The notes under the pieces: generated by a model
Database searches by the model: none
What the model was told of the DNA's origin: nothing
What the model saw: only the letters and a program-made list of their open reading frames with translations
Position numbers and translations under genes: made by a program
Part shown: piece after piece, positions 46,747 through 58,875 of the stretch
Layout: the number at the start of each line of letters is the position of its first letter
Numbering within the stretch: the first letter of the stretch is position 1
Source of the DNA: Ampullaceana balthica
Lineage: Eukaryota; Mollusca; Gastropoda; Lymnaeidae
Direction of reading: 5' to 3'
NCBI GenBank assembly: GCA_944989445.1
Contig: CALYLW010001004.1
Location: 27,501-91,500 of the forward strand
Length of the DNA: 64,000 nt

Positions 46747-47458
46747 GGGGGTGGCCTCTACGGGGCTCGGCGGATGAGTAGGGTCGTAGGCCACGGACCT
46801 GACCGTGACTCGGCGACCTGAAACCAACATCTCCCGGCAGGCAATGGCAAAGTCACATATGTTAGGTGTTAGGTGCTCGTCACATATGATTACAGTCACT
46901 GTACGGATCTTAGACAAAGCATCTTAAATGTATTGTCGATGATGAAAACCAAAGTACCCGTTGAGGGTCGGGTAAATCCGAAGCGGCTGTTTCGTCCCCC
47001 TTAAATGTTACTAGCAACGCCAATGAGCGGTGCCGGTTTAGGGCCAGGAGCGCCAGTACGGATTAGCAAAAGGAACACGCGAAGAACGCAGCGGACGCCA
47101 GCTCTGAGGAAACCTTTCAGTGGGGGTTGCACCCTAGGTAGGTCATTGATGATCCCCCGCATAGCGGCGGTCCTAACCATTGAGACTCGTATGCTTTGCC
47201 GGGGTGGCACCAAAGCGGTAGCGGGTAACATTAAGGCAATTTCAGCCCTCCTTGTGAGGCCAACTTAGTGGGAGGCATCTTCGACTTTCTGTCCTGGATG
47301 CCCAGGTGGCCGCTTCAGAATCGACAGCTCCGGGGGGATTTTCCTAGCTGTCACGTCATTTTCTGGGGGAGGGGGCCAGATAGCTGGGAGGGTCTTCCAG
47401 GAAGACCCATGAAGAGCACTAGGCTCGGGGCTTCTGATTTTCTTCCACATGTAGGATC
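46747..47458 (-). mobile_element. GC-rich insertion element, copy 2 (712 bp)
   Basis: Inverted relative to copy 1. On the minus strand it starts GATCCTACATGTGGAAGAAA and ends near CACCCCCTTTCGACGGGA. It aligns with copy 1 along its length with many substitutions and small indels, so the two are not recent sisters. A perfect 11-bp duplication flanks it. On the minus strand, 46770-46925 stays open (TVTVIICDEHLTPNICDFAI, CREMLVSGRRVTVRSVAYDP), longer than in copy 1. Confidence 0.75.
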
Positions 47459-47469
47459 ATTAATACTTT
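47459..47469. repeat. 11-bp target duplication of GC-rich copy 2, right
   Basis: attaatacttt, identical to 46736-46746. Confidence 0.85.
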
Positions 47470-47809
47470 GCTGTTGCGCGATTGGTTGCGTATTATATTG
47501 ACAATACTTTTTATAAACATATTTCCGATCGGTTCGCAATATATTAAACACGTTTTAAGAGACATAACTAAAATTTTGTATTTTTGGATTGTCTTGAGCT
47601 GCGTAGTATAATGATCATTCTTTAAGTTATGTCACGTACATAGAGGATTTATAGTCAAAAACGTGTTTTTTACGGGTTCTTTTTATTAGCATGAGTTACA
47701 TAAGTTATTCTAAACAGTAGTTGGATAAATTGGTGAATTATTGACCAACTTTAATATGAAAAAATGTTATGGCACGTATTTAAATTCTATAACATATCAA
47801 ACTCCTAAC

Positions 47810-48615
47810 ATATATTTCTTCTGGGCCGGGGCCCATAATATTGTTTTCGTAAACATGTAAAGCTTTATTTCCCATAAGTTTTTAAATAATTTAGAATAAT
47901 ATAAACACATATCTCCATCATGACCTAGATTAAAAACTTCAGGTCCTGTTGAGATGTGAGATGTGAGATGTGAACACTTTGCACTATTTTTGTCACGGGG
48001 CCCTTAATGAAAATTAATTTTCCCTTTGACTTTAAACGACCTCGACAAATACGACAAATAAGTATATTCATCATGATCCAAATTTAAATCAGTTCGTGTT
48101 TTAAAACCAACATCTTGCACCGATTGCGCCCCCGGGGGGCATAATGTTATTTTGTTTCTTGTGTAAGCTGTATAAATATTAGTTTAGTCACTGTTCAACA
48201 TAAAAGTTTAGAAAGTATTTGAGTACACTCCATAAAAGATTTATGGGTAAAATGGATGTTTCTTGATCAAATTTGGTACATAAGATTTAGAGCAGACATA
48301 TTTAGAAAATAAAAGTCATTAAATTGTTTCATTTTCAAATTCTATGCCCAATTGTCTTAACGGTCGGCAACGTTCGCCATGTTACATTTTCTTTGTTATG
48401 ACCCCATCTTCATGAAATTATGTAGGCAGATGTCCTGCTCTAACTGAAAGCGATGAACGTACTTATTTGTTGGTATGACGCCAGTGTCAGTTGAAATATA
48501 GCACTTATATAATAGTCTTTATTACTTATTGTCCCATCTTCCACCATTTTGTTGGGCGGGTTTCAACGCTAACTGAAATCCTATTGGTCCGCTTTAGATT
48601 GCAGCTATTTTACTA
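47810..48615 (-). repeat. GGGCCC-family copy with 5' module, minus orientation
   Basis: Blocks ccggggcccataat (47828), cacggggcccttaatg (47994) and cccccggggggcataatg (48130), read in reverse, follow the array order. 48380-48610 is the second module shared with 40770-41005 (gatgaacgtacttattt, tgtcccatctt, aactgaaatccta). A short triplicated tgagatg lies at 47950. Confidence 0.65.
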
Positions 48616-48831
48616 GTTATTGTATACAATAAGACACAGTTCAAAATAAAATGCTTACAGGAAAAATTACACAACAAAAATAACGTTTTTCAAAAGGCGT
48701 TTCGAACTATAACGGATTTTAGAAAGCGCACCTCTCAAAATAAAATTTTGAAAGAAAAACTGCACACACAAAAAAAACAACTCTTTTTTCAACGTCCACC
48801 TACATTTGTTCAATAGGCTTTGTCATTTCTA

Positions 48832-48960
48832 AAACTGGAAAACTTCGTAGCTCAATTACTAAGTTCTATTTTTAGATTACATTTAGAGGACCAATGTTTT
48901 AAAGCATAAATACAGTTGAATCACTATGTTCTCACAATTAGCACAGCAAAATTCGGGATC
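48832..48960 (-). repeat. Dispersed repeat, inverted copy
   Basis: Reverse complement of parts of 36420-36655 and 62815-62995 (CATTGGTCCTCTAAATGTAA; GAAATGAC at the edge). Confidence 0.55.
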
Positions 48961-49866
48961 ATTATAGGGAAAGGAATACTAACTTAACGAAATGTGAACG
49001 AAAATTATTTTACTGTCTTTTAAATTGTAACATTTTTAAATTAAAATGATTTTTTTTGGTTAAAATCTATCATACATTCTATTTTTATATGTATATTTCT
49101 TTCCAAATGGGCATAATACATTCGGTGCGCCATTAAGTTAAAAAACAACCAGATGGCCAATGGGCAATTACAATCTTTGTACAAACTATGGCCTTAACAA
49201 ATACGTTTGTGCATTTTTCCACCCATGTACTAAATATAATAAGGATGTACCCTTAAACCAGGGGTCGGGAAACCATGGCTTACGTGCCATATATGGCTCT
49301 TTTTATTGCTGCATCTGGCTCGCAGAAAAAAAATGTTCATTATTTTTAAAAAAAATGTTTCTTTAGACTCAATTGATATATATAATTAATGTTAAAAAAT
49401 TATTTTTATTAAATATTAAAAAAAAACTCGTCATAAGTCAAAAAAACGTATTAATTATTTTGTATTTTAAGAAGGCTTACGTGATGTAAAACATTATTGA
49501 AAGTTTAGAAGCGGGAAAGCGTTTTGGAGGTCGCATATTGGTTGACCAATCAATTCTATCCGAATAGTAATGAGGTTGAAAGAATACATGACATAATCAA
49601 GTTTCGGGGCTAGTAACCTTAGGAGAGAGATTTCTATTTTAGGGAGAGAGATTTGGAATTAGGGACAAAAGTGATCGCAGTGATTTATGTGGAAAAGTGG
49701 CAAAAATTATTGTTCAAGTGGAGTTTGTGCATGTATCTTTCTAAAATAGTGGACAATGTGTGCATGTGTAAAAGGGTCCTCACAACAGATTGTCGTCCGA
49801 TCAGAAAGCAAACTTTCGTTTCAATCGCGTTCTAAGGTAACTAATTCTAGAAACCTTTTTCACAAG

Positions 49867-51470
49867 ATGGTTAAAATAAATACAGACAATGAGTATCGTA
49901 CTTTTCAGCAGGAATGGACAGAGGAATTTGCTTCTATAGAGAGAACGGGTTCTGCAGTGTGTCTAATATGCAGTGATACAATTACGTCTATGAAACGGTC
50001 AAATGTAAATCGACACTTGGAGACACGCCTTTCTACATTTGCATTTAAATATTCTGCGGGACACAGCAGAAAGAAAGCATGTCAATAATTGCTATCAAGA
50101 GTGGAAGCTAGTCAGCAGCAAATCCGTGTTTGGACCATACAAGGTGACTGGAATTCTGCTAGCTTTGCTGACGCTTTAGCTATTGTAAGAAACGGAATGC
50201 CATTCACAGATGCCAAAGCATTTATGCTTGATGTTGCCAATGAACTTTTGATTACTTTTCCCATAAGGACAAAATATTAAAGGGATACAAGATATTCTTC
50301 TGTCTGCAAGAACAGTTCACGATCGTAGCATTATGATTTAAAATCAAATTGAGGCAATGTAAGTGAAGGAAATAAATGCGGCACGTTTTTCTCTCTCGCT
50401 TTTGATGAGTCAACAGACGTCAGAATTGTATCCCAGTTCAGTGTTGTTTCAAGGTATGTTGTCGGTGAAACATTACATGAGGAATGTCTTGCTGTTTTGT
50501 CTACGAAGGGCACAACAAGAGGGCATGATTTATTCGAGTCCTTCACTGAGTTCGCTAAAGAAAGAAATCTGCCAATGGATAAACTTGTTTTGTAATGCAC
50601 TGATTGTGATCCGTGCATGGTGAGGAAAACCAAAGGATTTGTCACTCTTCTTTGTGAGCATGAAAACAGACGCATTGTAAGCTTTCGTTGTATCCTACAT
50701 CAGTAGGCGCTTTGTTCTCAGATGTGTGGGGAGCCGATGGGTGAGATGATGCAGTTGGTGGTTCGGGTAGTCAACTTTAATGTTGGCCGAAAATTAAATA
50801 TTCGCCAGTTTACACTGCTTGAAGAGGTTGGGAATAATTTTCCTTGTCTATTTCTCCAAAGCCACGTGCGTTTGTTGTCAAGGGGGAAAGTGCTCAGCCG
50901 ATTTGCGGCTTGTCTGAGAAAAATCCGGACTTTTCTTGAAATGAAGAATGTCAAGCATCCCGAGTTAGCTGACACTGAATGGCTTCTGAAGTTTTATTAT
51001 CTTGTAGAAATTACTGAACATCTAAAACAGATCAATTTTGAAAATGCAAGGCGCTGGAAATACCATCTTATCACTGCAACAAGGAGTGTTTGCATTTGTA
51101 AACAAGCTAGAACTTTTCATCGCTGACATAGAAACAGGCCGTTTACTACACTTTAAAAAACTGGGACAGTTCAAAGATATGTGCACATTAAGTGACCCTG
51201 CCCAAATCTCTTAACATTCAGCAGCTAGCAGGCTTCACGTTCAATCTGCTGCAGTCATTTAAAGCAAGCTTTGGAGAATTTCGTGAGCACATCCGTCATT
51301 TTGAGTTCATCACCAATTCACACGAGCATGCAATTGACAGCATTATCCTGAGTTGCATCCCCATTGTCTCCGTCAGAGAATTTGAGCTCCGGGCTGCTGA
51401 CCTGAAGGCCTCAGGCATGTGGATGAATGAAGTCAATGAATGAAGATTTGGAAAGACTTGCTCGACAGCC
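49867..51470 (+). pseudogene. hAT transposase, N-terminal and central part, broken
   Basis: Domestication of this family produced GTF2IRD2- and ZBED-type genes in vertebrates; here it is a dead transposase. In order: start MVKINTDNEYRTFQQEWTEE, a zinc-finger-like VCLICSDT..NRHLETR, KKACQ stop LLSRVEASQQQ, WNSASFADALAIVRNGMPF, a stop with a short garbled stretch near 50280-50370, FDESTD (first catalytic Asp region), CTDCDPCMV (second Asp region, Gly-Ala replaced), RCILHQ, MCGEPMGEMM..VVNF, LLSRGKVLSRFAACL, ADTEWLLKFYYLVEIT, and QQLAGFTFNLLQSFKA. Several stops and frameshifts separate these blocks. Confidence 0.88.
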
Positions 51471-51486
51471 AACTCAAATATGAAGG

Positions 51487-52400
51487 GACAAAAATAAACA
51501 AACCCGTAATAACAACGATTTTGACTATAAATCCCTTATATTTGAGACATAACTAAAAGTATTGATTATATTTTCAAGCGCGACAAACATTTATAGACTG
51601 AAACCGACTGATCACCCTTTGCTGTAAAACGCTGGGGGCGGGGGGGGGGTGGGGGTGGTGTGGTCACTGTTGGCTGGACTTAATTCAACGTGGCATTTGA
51701 ATGTAAACAAAGCAGGCCGCTACATGCAGTTATATAGAGATAAACTAAAATTAATTTAATAAAGGAACATTCGAGCGACTAGAAATTTTGATACGATGCA
51801 TTGTTAGGTGACACAAGTCTATGTGCACAATTTTAGTTCCAAAGCATCACGGGAAATGTGTCATTTTTTTACTTGTGTTTTTCCGCCTGACCGACCATCC
51901 GCGAACACAATAAACCGCAGTGCAGTTAATATAAGTGATTTAATTAAACAACCCCATAAAAGCTAAATAAATCTACACATTCCATATATATGAGACATAA
52001 CTCAAATTATTTATATGTGCAATATAATACGCAACACGAGAAAAACATGTATAGACTGAAACCTACTGATCTCCCCTGGCTTTAAAACCGGGGGAAGGGG
52101 GGTGTGGACATCGATGGCTGGACTAAACTGAAGTGGCACGTGGAAGGCGAATAATAACAAACTGTGAAATTGAATTACATATAGTTACATAGATATAAAA
52201 TAAAAATGCATTAATTTAATTACGGTACATTCGATCGATCTGAAATTTTGATACGATGCATTGTTAGTTGACACAAGTCTATGTACACAATTTCAGCTCG
52301 AAAGCATCACGGGAAGTGTGTCTTTTTTACTTTTGTTTTTTCCGCCCGACTGCGAACCCAAGAGACGCCATGAAGATAATATAAGGGATTTAAAAAAAAA
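51487..52400 (+). mobile_element. Two TAAATCCCTTATA units inserted in the hAT transposase
   Basis: 51517-51945 and 51965-52395 are two plus-sense units in tandem (..ctataaatcccttatatttg to ..cagttaatataagtgattt, and a second to ..ataatataagggatttaaa). They lie between codons of the transposase, so they were inserted after the hAT element. Confidence 0.78.
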
Positions 52401-52405
52401 CATCA

Positions 52406-52672
52406 ATGCGAAGACCAGCTGATTGTCGAAACTTGGAACACGCTTCACGTCACATGCAACACACACGGCAGCGTGTGAGTTTTGCTGTACTGACAATGTT
52501 TGGCTTTACGTATGCATGCGAGCAATCTTTCTCACATCTAAAGAACATCAAGACCAACCAGCAATCACTTTTAACTGATGGAAGTCTCAACGCCTGCACG
52601 AATTTTAAACTTACCACCTATCAACCAGACGTCAAAGCCATTATCAAATCCAATGAGCACAATAAGTCGCAT
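52406..52672 (+). pseudogene. hAT transposase C-terminal part
   Basis: Open for 89 codons: RRPADCRNLEHASRH, then VSFAVLTMFGFTYACEQSF, SHLKNIKTNQQSLLTDGSLN, LTTYQPDVKAI and a stop. CEQSFSHLK includes the catalytic Glu region, and the block is the hAT C-terminal dimerisation domain. It continues the gene broken off at 51470. Confidence 0.85.
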
Positions 52673-52680
52673 TAATAGTA

Positions 52681-53930
52681 AGTAAAACTCTGTATTGATT
52701 AGTTTAGGAAAAGCATGACAGTGTTTTTTTTTAACCTTCGACAATTAGTTGCATGATATGATTTCCTTTATTAGAAACAGTTTATAATGTAAAATAACGG
52801 TAATGTCAACGGATGAGATCGAGGACTTAATTATAGTAATGTAATATATACATTATCGGAACTTGCAAAGTGAACAGATTGTCAGTGAAGGAAGTTTAAT
52901 ATTTAAATTAAAAAAAAATGGCGGCTTACCAAGGGATATGGAAAAAAAAACCAACAACTTGAATGTGATGGATAGCAATGGAAGAAAAATGAGCCTGGCT
53001 CAAATTTAAGATTTTAATTTTTAAAACAAAATTGTGTGTGGGGTTGCTTTATAACTTAGAAACAAGACGTCGTTACAAAGATAGGGAACAATTAAAGTTA
53101 TTTAAAACTTTGCAAAAAAAATTTATGTTTATGAAAATTATGTCGTTAAAATGCAACTGGCACACAAATATGATTTATTTATTTATTTGTTTATTTATTT
53201 TGTATACTTATAGTGTACATCGCACCTGCCCACGGCTTGGCTAACTGTGCTATACGACCACACTCAATCCCTTTAAAAATGATATTGCTCTCTAAATAAT
53301 TATAAGGACAAATTATTTTCAAAAGTCAATACTTCGACGTTTATCCGTCAAAGACTGGTAGTCATATGTAGCATGATCAGTGCACCTCATCGCCTATCAG
53401 TCGAAACAGGTTAACTGGAAAAACAGAATCTCTTCAGCATAGTCCAACTGATATTCTCAATGTTGCTATGGTCATGTTGGTAAATGACCGAGCGTCTAGA
53501 GTAGCAAAGTGAAAATGTATGTTTCCCCTTTTCCTTACCCCCACGGCAGGTACGCCACTGGCAAATGTCTCATCAAATAACAGTTTATCAAGATTAGAAA
53601 CGAGATAAAGCGTCAAGTGCTTCTACTTGACAGTCATGAAGCCTAGACAGTAGGCGTTAGCGTGTGTATGAACACCCAGCTCGCCTATTCTTTAATAGAA
53701 CAATTCTCTTATCGACCCGACTAGCGTTTTTAAAAGCTCCCAGTTTTTTTTTATCTCTATCTTTTATTACAGCTGCCTGGAATCTATTCTCTAGCTCTTC
53801 ATATTAAGACTGGACGGACTTATTATTATTTTTTAATTGAGTTTGTTTTTATATTTGTTTCTATATATATAGTTGTCTTTATTAACCCTTTATTTGGCAA
53901 ATCGAAAATTGAGAATTTTCATAACCAATA
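52681..53930. other. AT-rich DNA, no gene seen
   Basis: No exon or transposon recognised; taaatggcggct near 52917 and tacgccactgg near 53550 are isolated motifs. Confidence 0.4.
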
Positions 53931-53966
53931 TATATATACATATATATGGATATATATATATTTATA

Positions 53967-53999
<33 letters not shown>
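53930..53999. repeat. TA-rich microsatellite
   Basis: Nearly pure TA run with a few interruptions, bordering the next hAT derivative. Confidence 0.9.
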
Positions 54000-54002
<3 letters not shown>

Positions 54003-54735
54003 GGCTGTTAACGATTAATTTAAAAATAATCGTGAACTTTCAATTAAATTCAAACATTAAAATGTATGATTTCATAAATAACACTTATTAAACGTTATTG
54101 TTGAAAATCTAAATGACACTGGAATGTCTCCATTATATGTCATCTTTTAACCAACTACGCAAAAAGACAAGTGTTTTGACATGATTTGGTTCAAGCGATG
54201 AGCAGGTCTAATTGAAAATATAACCAGCCGAGCTGAACAATCATTCACATGGAACTGAGGTAACGAGTATTCACAAACGGTCTTGGCAAGGAATGACATT
54301 ATAGGATATCGTTGTTCATTAAGTTTCCATCATTGTAGAGAGCTAATGGATTCAGGAACTTCCATCTCCATTTTGTAACGCATTAATTCATGAGAAGACC
54401 AGTCGTCAGTTTCTGTATCCGAGTCAGACTCCCTTACGCCATTAGCTTAACACGCTTTTCATTTGGTTTGATAAGTAGGTGAAGTGCTAGTATCATGGTA
54501 GGCTAACTTTATCAACATTTTGAAAATTCCCGTCAGTCAATAGTTTAAAACCAAAATGTTCGTGTAATCGTCAGGAAATTTATATATCGGCAGATTTTTT
54601 TTAAATATTTGTTTAAAATACGTTTTGACTTCCAATAATGTGTAAGTGATGAGTCGATTGATCGTTAAAAATAATTTAATCGTTACATTTTTTAACGATT
54701 AATCGATAAATTAATCGTTAATTTCCGCAGCCCTA
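54000..54735 (-). mobile_element. hAT derivative with transposase C-terminal remnant
   Basis: tagggctgttaacgattaat at the left and ttaatttccgcagcccta at the right; atatatat on both sides fits an 8-bp target duplication but lies in a TA run. The interior, minus sense, is the same transposase end as at 57268-58039: TGGTTAAAAGATGACATATA, CTCAGTTCCATGTGAATGAT, GGAAACTTAATGAACA. Confidence 0.8.
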
Positions 54736-54795
54736 ATATATATATATATATTATATATATATATATATGCAAGTACATAAATATACGTATATTTT

Positions 54796-54831
<36 letters not shown>
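54736..54831. repeat. TA-rich microsatellite
   Basis: TA runs at 54736-54768 and 54799-54831. Confidence 0.9.
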
Positions 54832-54836
<5 letters not shown>

Positions 54837-57267
54837 TGACATCCGTCCGTCCTTCATTGATGATGGCGTTAACTCCTGCTCCTCTTCCCCCCTTTCTCTT
54901 TTTCCTGGCTCTCCGCTCTTTACTCCTGGCGGTGAGGGTGGCTTCGGAAAGTTTGAGTGCCCACCCTTAAGCACCTTTGACCGCCAGAGGATAGAAAATT
55001 AAAGATGGATATTTTTTTCTGATGGCTATGTCTTTACAAATTTACTCTTTCAAACGGCCAAACATTTAGACGATGCATCGAAAAGATATAATAATATTGA
55101 GCATAAATGCAACTTAAGACACATTCCTTACTACTGCTGGTTCATGCCTACAGGGCTAGCACGGGACAAGATTGTTTGGGAAATAATATAATTAAAGACA
55201 ATATTTCAGTTTATCACAATAAATTAAAGATCACACAGCGACATCAGCATACATCGGATAGGGTGTAAGCTTGTTTGGCACATACAATGAAAGATGTAAA
55301 CGTGTTACAGTTGATATATTTCACATGTTGCTCCGCATTACGACAATCAGCATGTGGGGTGCAAAATCTATCCTCTTCGTAGAGGCTTTAAAAGCAAGCA
55401 GACAGAATATTTCCTGAATCAACATATTTGTTCCGCTCCTGTAGATCAAGCATCGATACAATTTTCACTGTCAATCAGTGTTAAGAAAAATACACGTACC
55501 AACAGAAGCTTATAGTCTTTCTTTTATAAATCTGACCATGATATTTAAATTTGGGAGCCCTCACCGACACTTCCACAGGCATGATACCTGTCAGGTCTCT
55601 ACATGATGACGTTAAAATCAGTTAAAAATAGACTTGTGAGACTGCAGGTGCTCTGCCAAACACAAAGGCGTTAAAAAGAGCTAATTTATTGCTCTAAATA
55701 CATTTGGCTTTTTTTTTGGAGGAACATATGAACTATGTAATCAGCGAGTGTACAGAAGAAATCTAATTCAGCACTCGAATATATGGTAGACTTTTCAAGC
55801 TGTCAGTAACTAAAGTCAAGATAAACATGCACAAAGTGCTGGTAAAAGTTTTGCTATTTCGAAACAATTCTGATTTGTTTACAAACTCTGAGGAGAGATT
55901 CCTGTTCCTAATAATCGTTTTGCTAATGCCTCATAATCAGCTTCAATAGGCCAACGGGGTTTTGTATAATTGCAGGCAAGCCATACATCAACATTAAAAA
56001 AACAGATGTAGTAAAGCAGTTCAGATGCCTCGACTCAATCATGTGTACCAGCAATACCTGGTCTTTATATGCTACGCAAGAGAAAAAAGAATTAGTTCCT
56101 TCAAATGCTCTGTCTTAAACAAATATTCTGCAACTGATGAATTGACCATGTCATAAGTAAGAATGCATAAAACAAGCAAGCCTGCCTTTCATAGCAAATG
56201 TCCTATGTATTCATCTCAATTTGCTATACAATTTTCAAAGAATAGAATAGAGAGGAACACCAAATTATATTTGCTTCGTGGAACTTGTTGATGGAAAAAG
56301 TAGTATTGCTCACAAACAATTCAGATACAATGATATCTAAAATCAAGGTCTGATGGCTTCCCTTGTTTACATGAAATGCTGGAAAAACGTGATTATAGAC
56401 TGAGTGGTCTTGGTATGTTCCGTCGGGACAGGACCAACCTTTGAGAAGAACAACTATGTAATGCTATGGAATAGAAAGGGATTAAACTGACCGAGCTGAA
56501 AAAAAAATTAACATAACTCTGCTCCTTCGGAAGAACCGTCGTGAATAAAGCGAGCATTGCAGGACTTTTGAAATTTCATACACAACATCGCTAAATTGAT
56601 CGTCTCTAAATACTATAACGCAAATGATAAAATACAATGCCTTTTATTTTTGGATTCAAATTACGCCTTATCATCTATTTTAATCTAAGTCATATTTTAT
56701 AATAATAACATTTTACAAATTGTCGGCAAAATTATTTCAGATTCAAACCTTATTTGATGTTCAATTAAGGAAAATTAAAGGAATTCTAAAAACTATGCAT
56801 ATTCAAATAAAATCTTCTTACAAAATTTAATACAAATCAATACGAAGTTGAAAACAATATATTTTCAAAAGCTAGACAAATGAATATAAAATAAAAAATA
56901 CATTTAAACGTTATTTTTAATTAAAATAAAGATAGTTAAACTGATCAGCAAATAAATTTTAATTTGGCTCGATGGTTTATCTTATATTTTATTTAAAAAG
57001 CGAATCACAGTCGTATACAAATTAAAAAGACGATAAAAAGACCTTGCGCTTTCGAAATAAAATGCATTTTCCAAAAGATAAACACAAAAAGATAATTAAA
57101 GTAATAAATTATAACTTTATTTATTCCTCGAAAAATACGTATTTATCTGCGATTAATTTCAAGGAATTGTGCTTGTCTGACTATCTTATATTTTATTGTA
57201 AAGTTTTGTCATTGTCTAATTCTGCATGACTTATTTATTTTTAAAATACTTTTTTAATATCATGCTT
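54832..57267. other. Slightly less AT-rich DNA, possibly a decayed element
   Basis: 55000-56640 is less AT-rich than its surroundings and lacks the usual repeats of this window. Near 56515 the plus strand reads LLLRKNRRE, which faintly recalls a piggyBac motif, but nothing else supports this. No exon borders were found. Confidence 0.3.
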
Positions 57268-58039
57268 TTGGCAGCGGAAATTAACCAAATAAAATCTTGA
57301 TTAATCGTTTAAAAATTGTAACGAGTAAATTATTTGTTACCGATTAATCAACCCATCACTTACAAATTATTTGAAGTCAAAAAGATTTTAAAAAATAATA
57401 AACAATAATGACCGATAATACAAAATAACCTGACGATTCCAACAACATTTTGGTTTAAAACTATTGACTGATGGGAATGTTCAAAATGTTGATAAAGTTT
57501 GCATACCATTGTTCTAACACTTCGCCTACTTATCAAACCAAATTAAAATTGTGTTAAGCTAATAGCAGTAATAGAGTCTGACTCACAGACAGAAAATGAC
57601 GACAGCTCTTCTGACGAATTACTGCAATACAAAATGAAGATGAAACATTCCGGAATCCATTAACCCTCTAAAATGGTGGGAACTTAATGAATACCGATAT
57701 CCGATAATGCCATTCCTTGCCAATACCGTTTTGTGAATACCAGCTACCTCAGTTCCATGTGAATGATTGTTCAGCTCGGCTGGTTATATTGTCAATTAGA
57801 CACGCTCATCATTTGAACCAAATAATGTCAATACACTTGTCTTTTTGCGTAGTTGGTTAAAAGATGACATATAAAGAAAACATTCCAGTGTTGTTTAGAT
57901 TTTCAACAAGATCGTTTAACACGTGTTGCTTATGACATCATACATATAAATTTTTGGCTTTAATCGAAATTAACGATTTATTAATAGTTAATTTTTCAAA
58001 ATTTAACGATTACATTTAAATTAATCTTTACCAGCCTTA
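57268..58039 (+). mobile_element. hAT derivative keeping the transposase C-terminus
   Basis: Worn ends (ggcagcggaaattaacc at the left, ccagcctta at the right) with the usual cgattaatc / ttaatc subterminal repeats. The best preserved copy of the internal transposase segment shared with 27234-27790 and 54000-54735. No target duplication could be read. Confidence 0.8.
57659..57874 (+). pseudogene. hAT transposase dimerisation domain remnant
   Basis: One frame reads INPLKWWELNEYRYPIMPFL, stop, IPATSVPCE, stop, LFSSAGYIVN, stop, TRSSFEPNNVNTLVFLRSWL and ends DDI with a stop. This is the classic C-terminal hAT dimerisation block (..PL.WW..N..R(F/Y)P.., ..IPA(T)SVP.ER.FS.AG.., ..R..L.P..VN.L.FL). 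Three stops replace single codons; CE-stop-LFSS fits CGA to TGA. Confidence 0.85.
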
Positions 58040-58560
58040 ATTATATTATTATATAGGTTTGTAAGAGAATATTTTATTCACTATATTCAAATATAAAATG
58101 ATTTTATAAAGATTTAAATAATTAGTTTTCTCTTCCACTTCTACTGTAACTGACTTTTGACTTGCTTACACATAAATGAACATGAAAATGTCCATTTGAA
58201 ATATCGCTAACTCCTGGGATATAGACGAAAGCCCCAGCACTGTCATGACATGTAGGAGTATCATACATATATTTGGTGTACTTTATAGAATTCTCTCTTC
58301 TCAAAACCTCTCTACCCTCCACATACCACAAAGATATTTGCTTAGTGAAATCATGAGGGTGAGATAAAATACAAAATAAATAGCATATCATTTTTGTCGT
58401 GGTTTTTAAACTTTGATTTGATTTGGGACATGGAAATTGTGCATCGATTTATAATGTCATCTAGCTTCTGAAGTAAATCCGAATAACATATTGAACACTC
58501 AACAATACACTACCTTTATTTTCATTTTTTTCACAGATACAACAACCATTTATTGATAGT
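58040..58560. other. AT-rich DNA, no gene seen
   Basis: A minus-strand open stretch of 89 codons at 58122-58391 shows no recognisable protein or splice context. Confidence 0.35.
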
Positions 58561-58572
58561 AATATAATTATA

Positions 58573-58630
<58 letters not shown>
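58561..58630. repeat. TA microsatellite
   Basis: Nearly pure TA run directly before the 245-bp MITE. Confidence 0.9.
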
Positions 58631-58875
58631 CAGTGCTTTTTTGTGACGGTACGCACCGGTACGCAGTACCGGCATTTTTTTCAATTTGGGAAAAAAATAT
58701 TACTTTTCTTGTATTTTAACGTGTATTATTATTTGTTAATTAAAACAATAAATTGTTTTAGACATTTAGTATCTTAGCAGTTGTGATTTAGCTTGCCTCG
58801 AGGTGCGAACTGGTGATTATAGTTAGGCATTCCATCACTGAGTACCTGCACCTATTGTTTTACAAAAAAGCACTG
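58631..58875. mobile_element. hAT-type MITE, 245 bp
   Basis: Perfect 14-bp terminal inverted repeats, cagtgcttttttgt and acaaaaaagcactg, with the characteristic acggtacgcaccggtacgca / agtaccggca interior of a widespread hAT-related MITE. No coding. The target duplication is hidden by flanking TA-rich DNA. Confidence 0.85.

Larger units (their letters stand above)
46464..47655 (-). mobile_element. TAAATCCCTTATA unit (minus) carrying GC-rich copy 2
   Basis: Starts taaatcctttatattaac and ends ..catagaggatttatagtc. Between these, the GC-rich element occupies 46747-47458. Confidence 0.6.
49259..52680 (+). mobile_element. hAT element of the GTF2IRD2/ZBED-like group, decayed
   Basis: The left end caggggtcgggaaaccatgg, then tacgtgccatatatggctct and gctgcatctggctcgcag, is typical of this hAT group. 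A transposase gene follows on the same strand, interrupted at about 51487-52400 by two TAAATCCCTTATA units. The right terminal repeat and the 8-bp target duplication (left flank ccttaaac) were not found, so the 3' end is lost or too diverged. Confidence 0.85.

Noticed and set aside
47005..47268. 87-codon plus-strand frame in the GC-rich element
   Set aside because: It is not kept open in copy 1 and overlaps a minus-strand frame that is partly shared by both copies.
50331..50975. Minus-strand open frames of 85-114 codons
   Set aside because: Antisense shadows of the hAT transposase pseudogene.
56500..56560. piggyBac transposase remnant
   Set aside because: Only one short stretch (LLLRKNRRE) recalls the family; no catalytic neighbourhood or TTAA-flanked ends were found.
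58122..58391. 89-codon minus-strand frame as a gene
   Set aside because: No recognisable domain, no splice sites and no neighbouring exons; chance frame length for this window.
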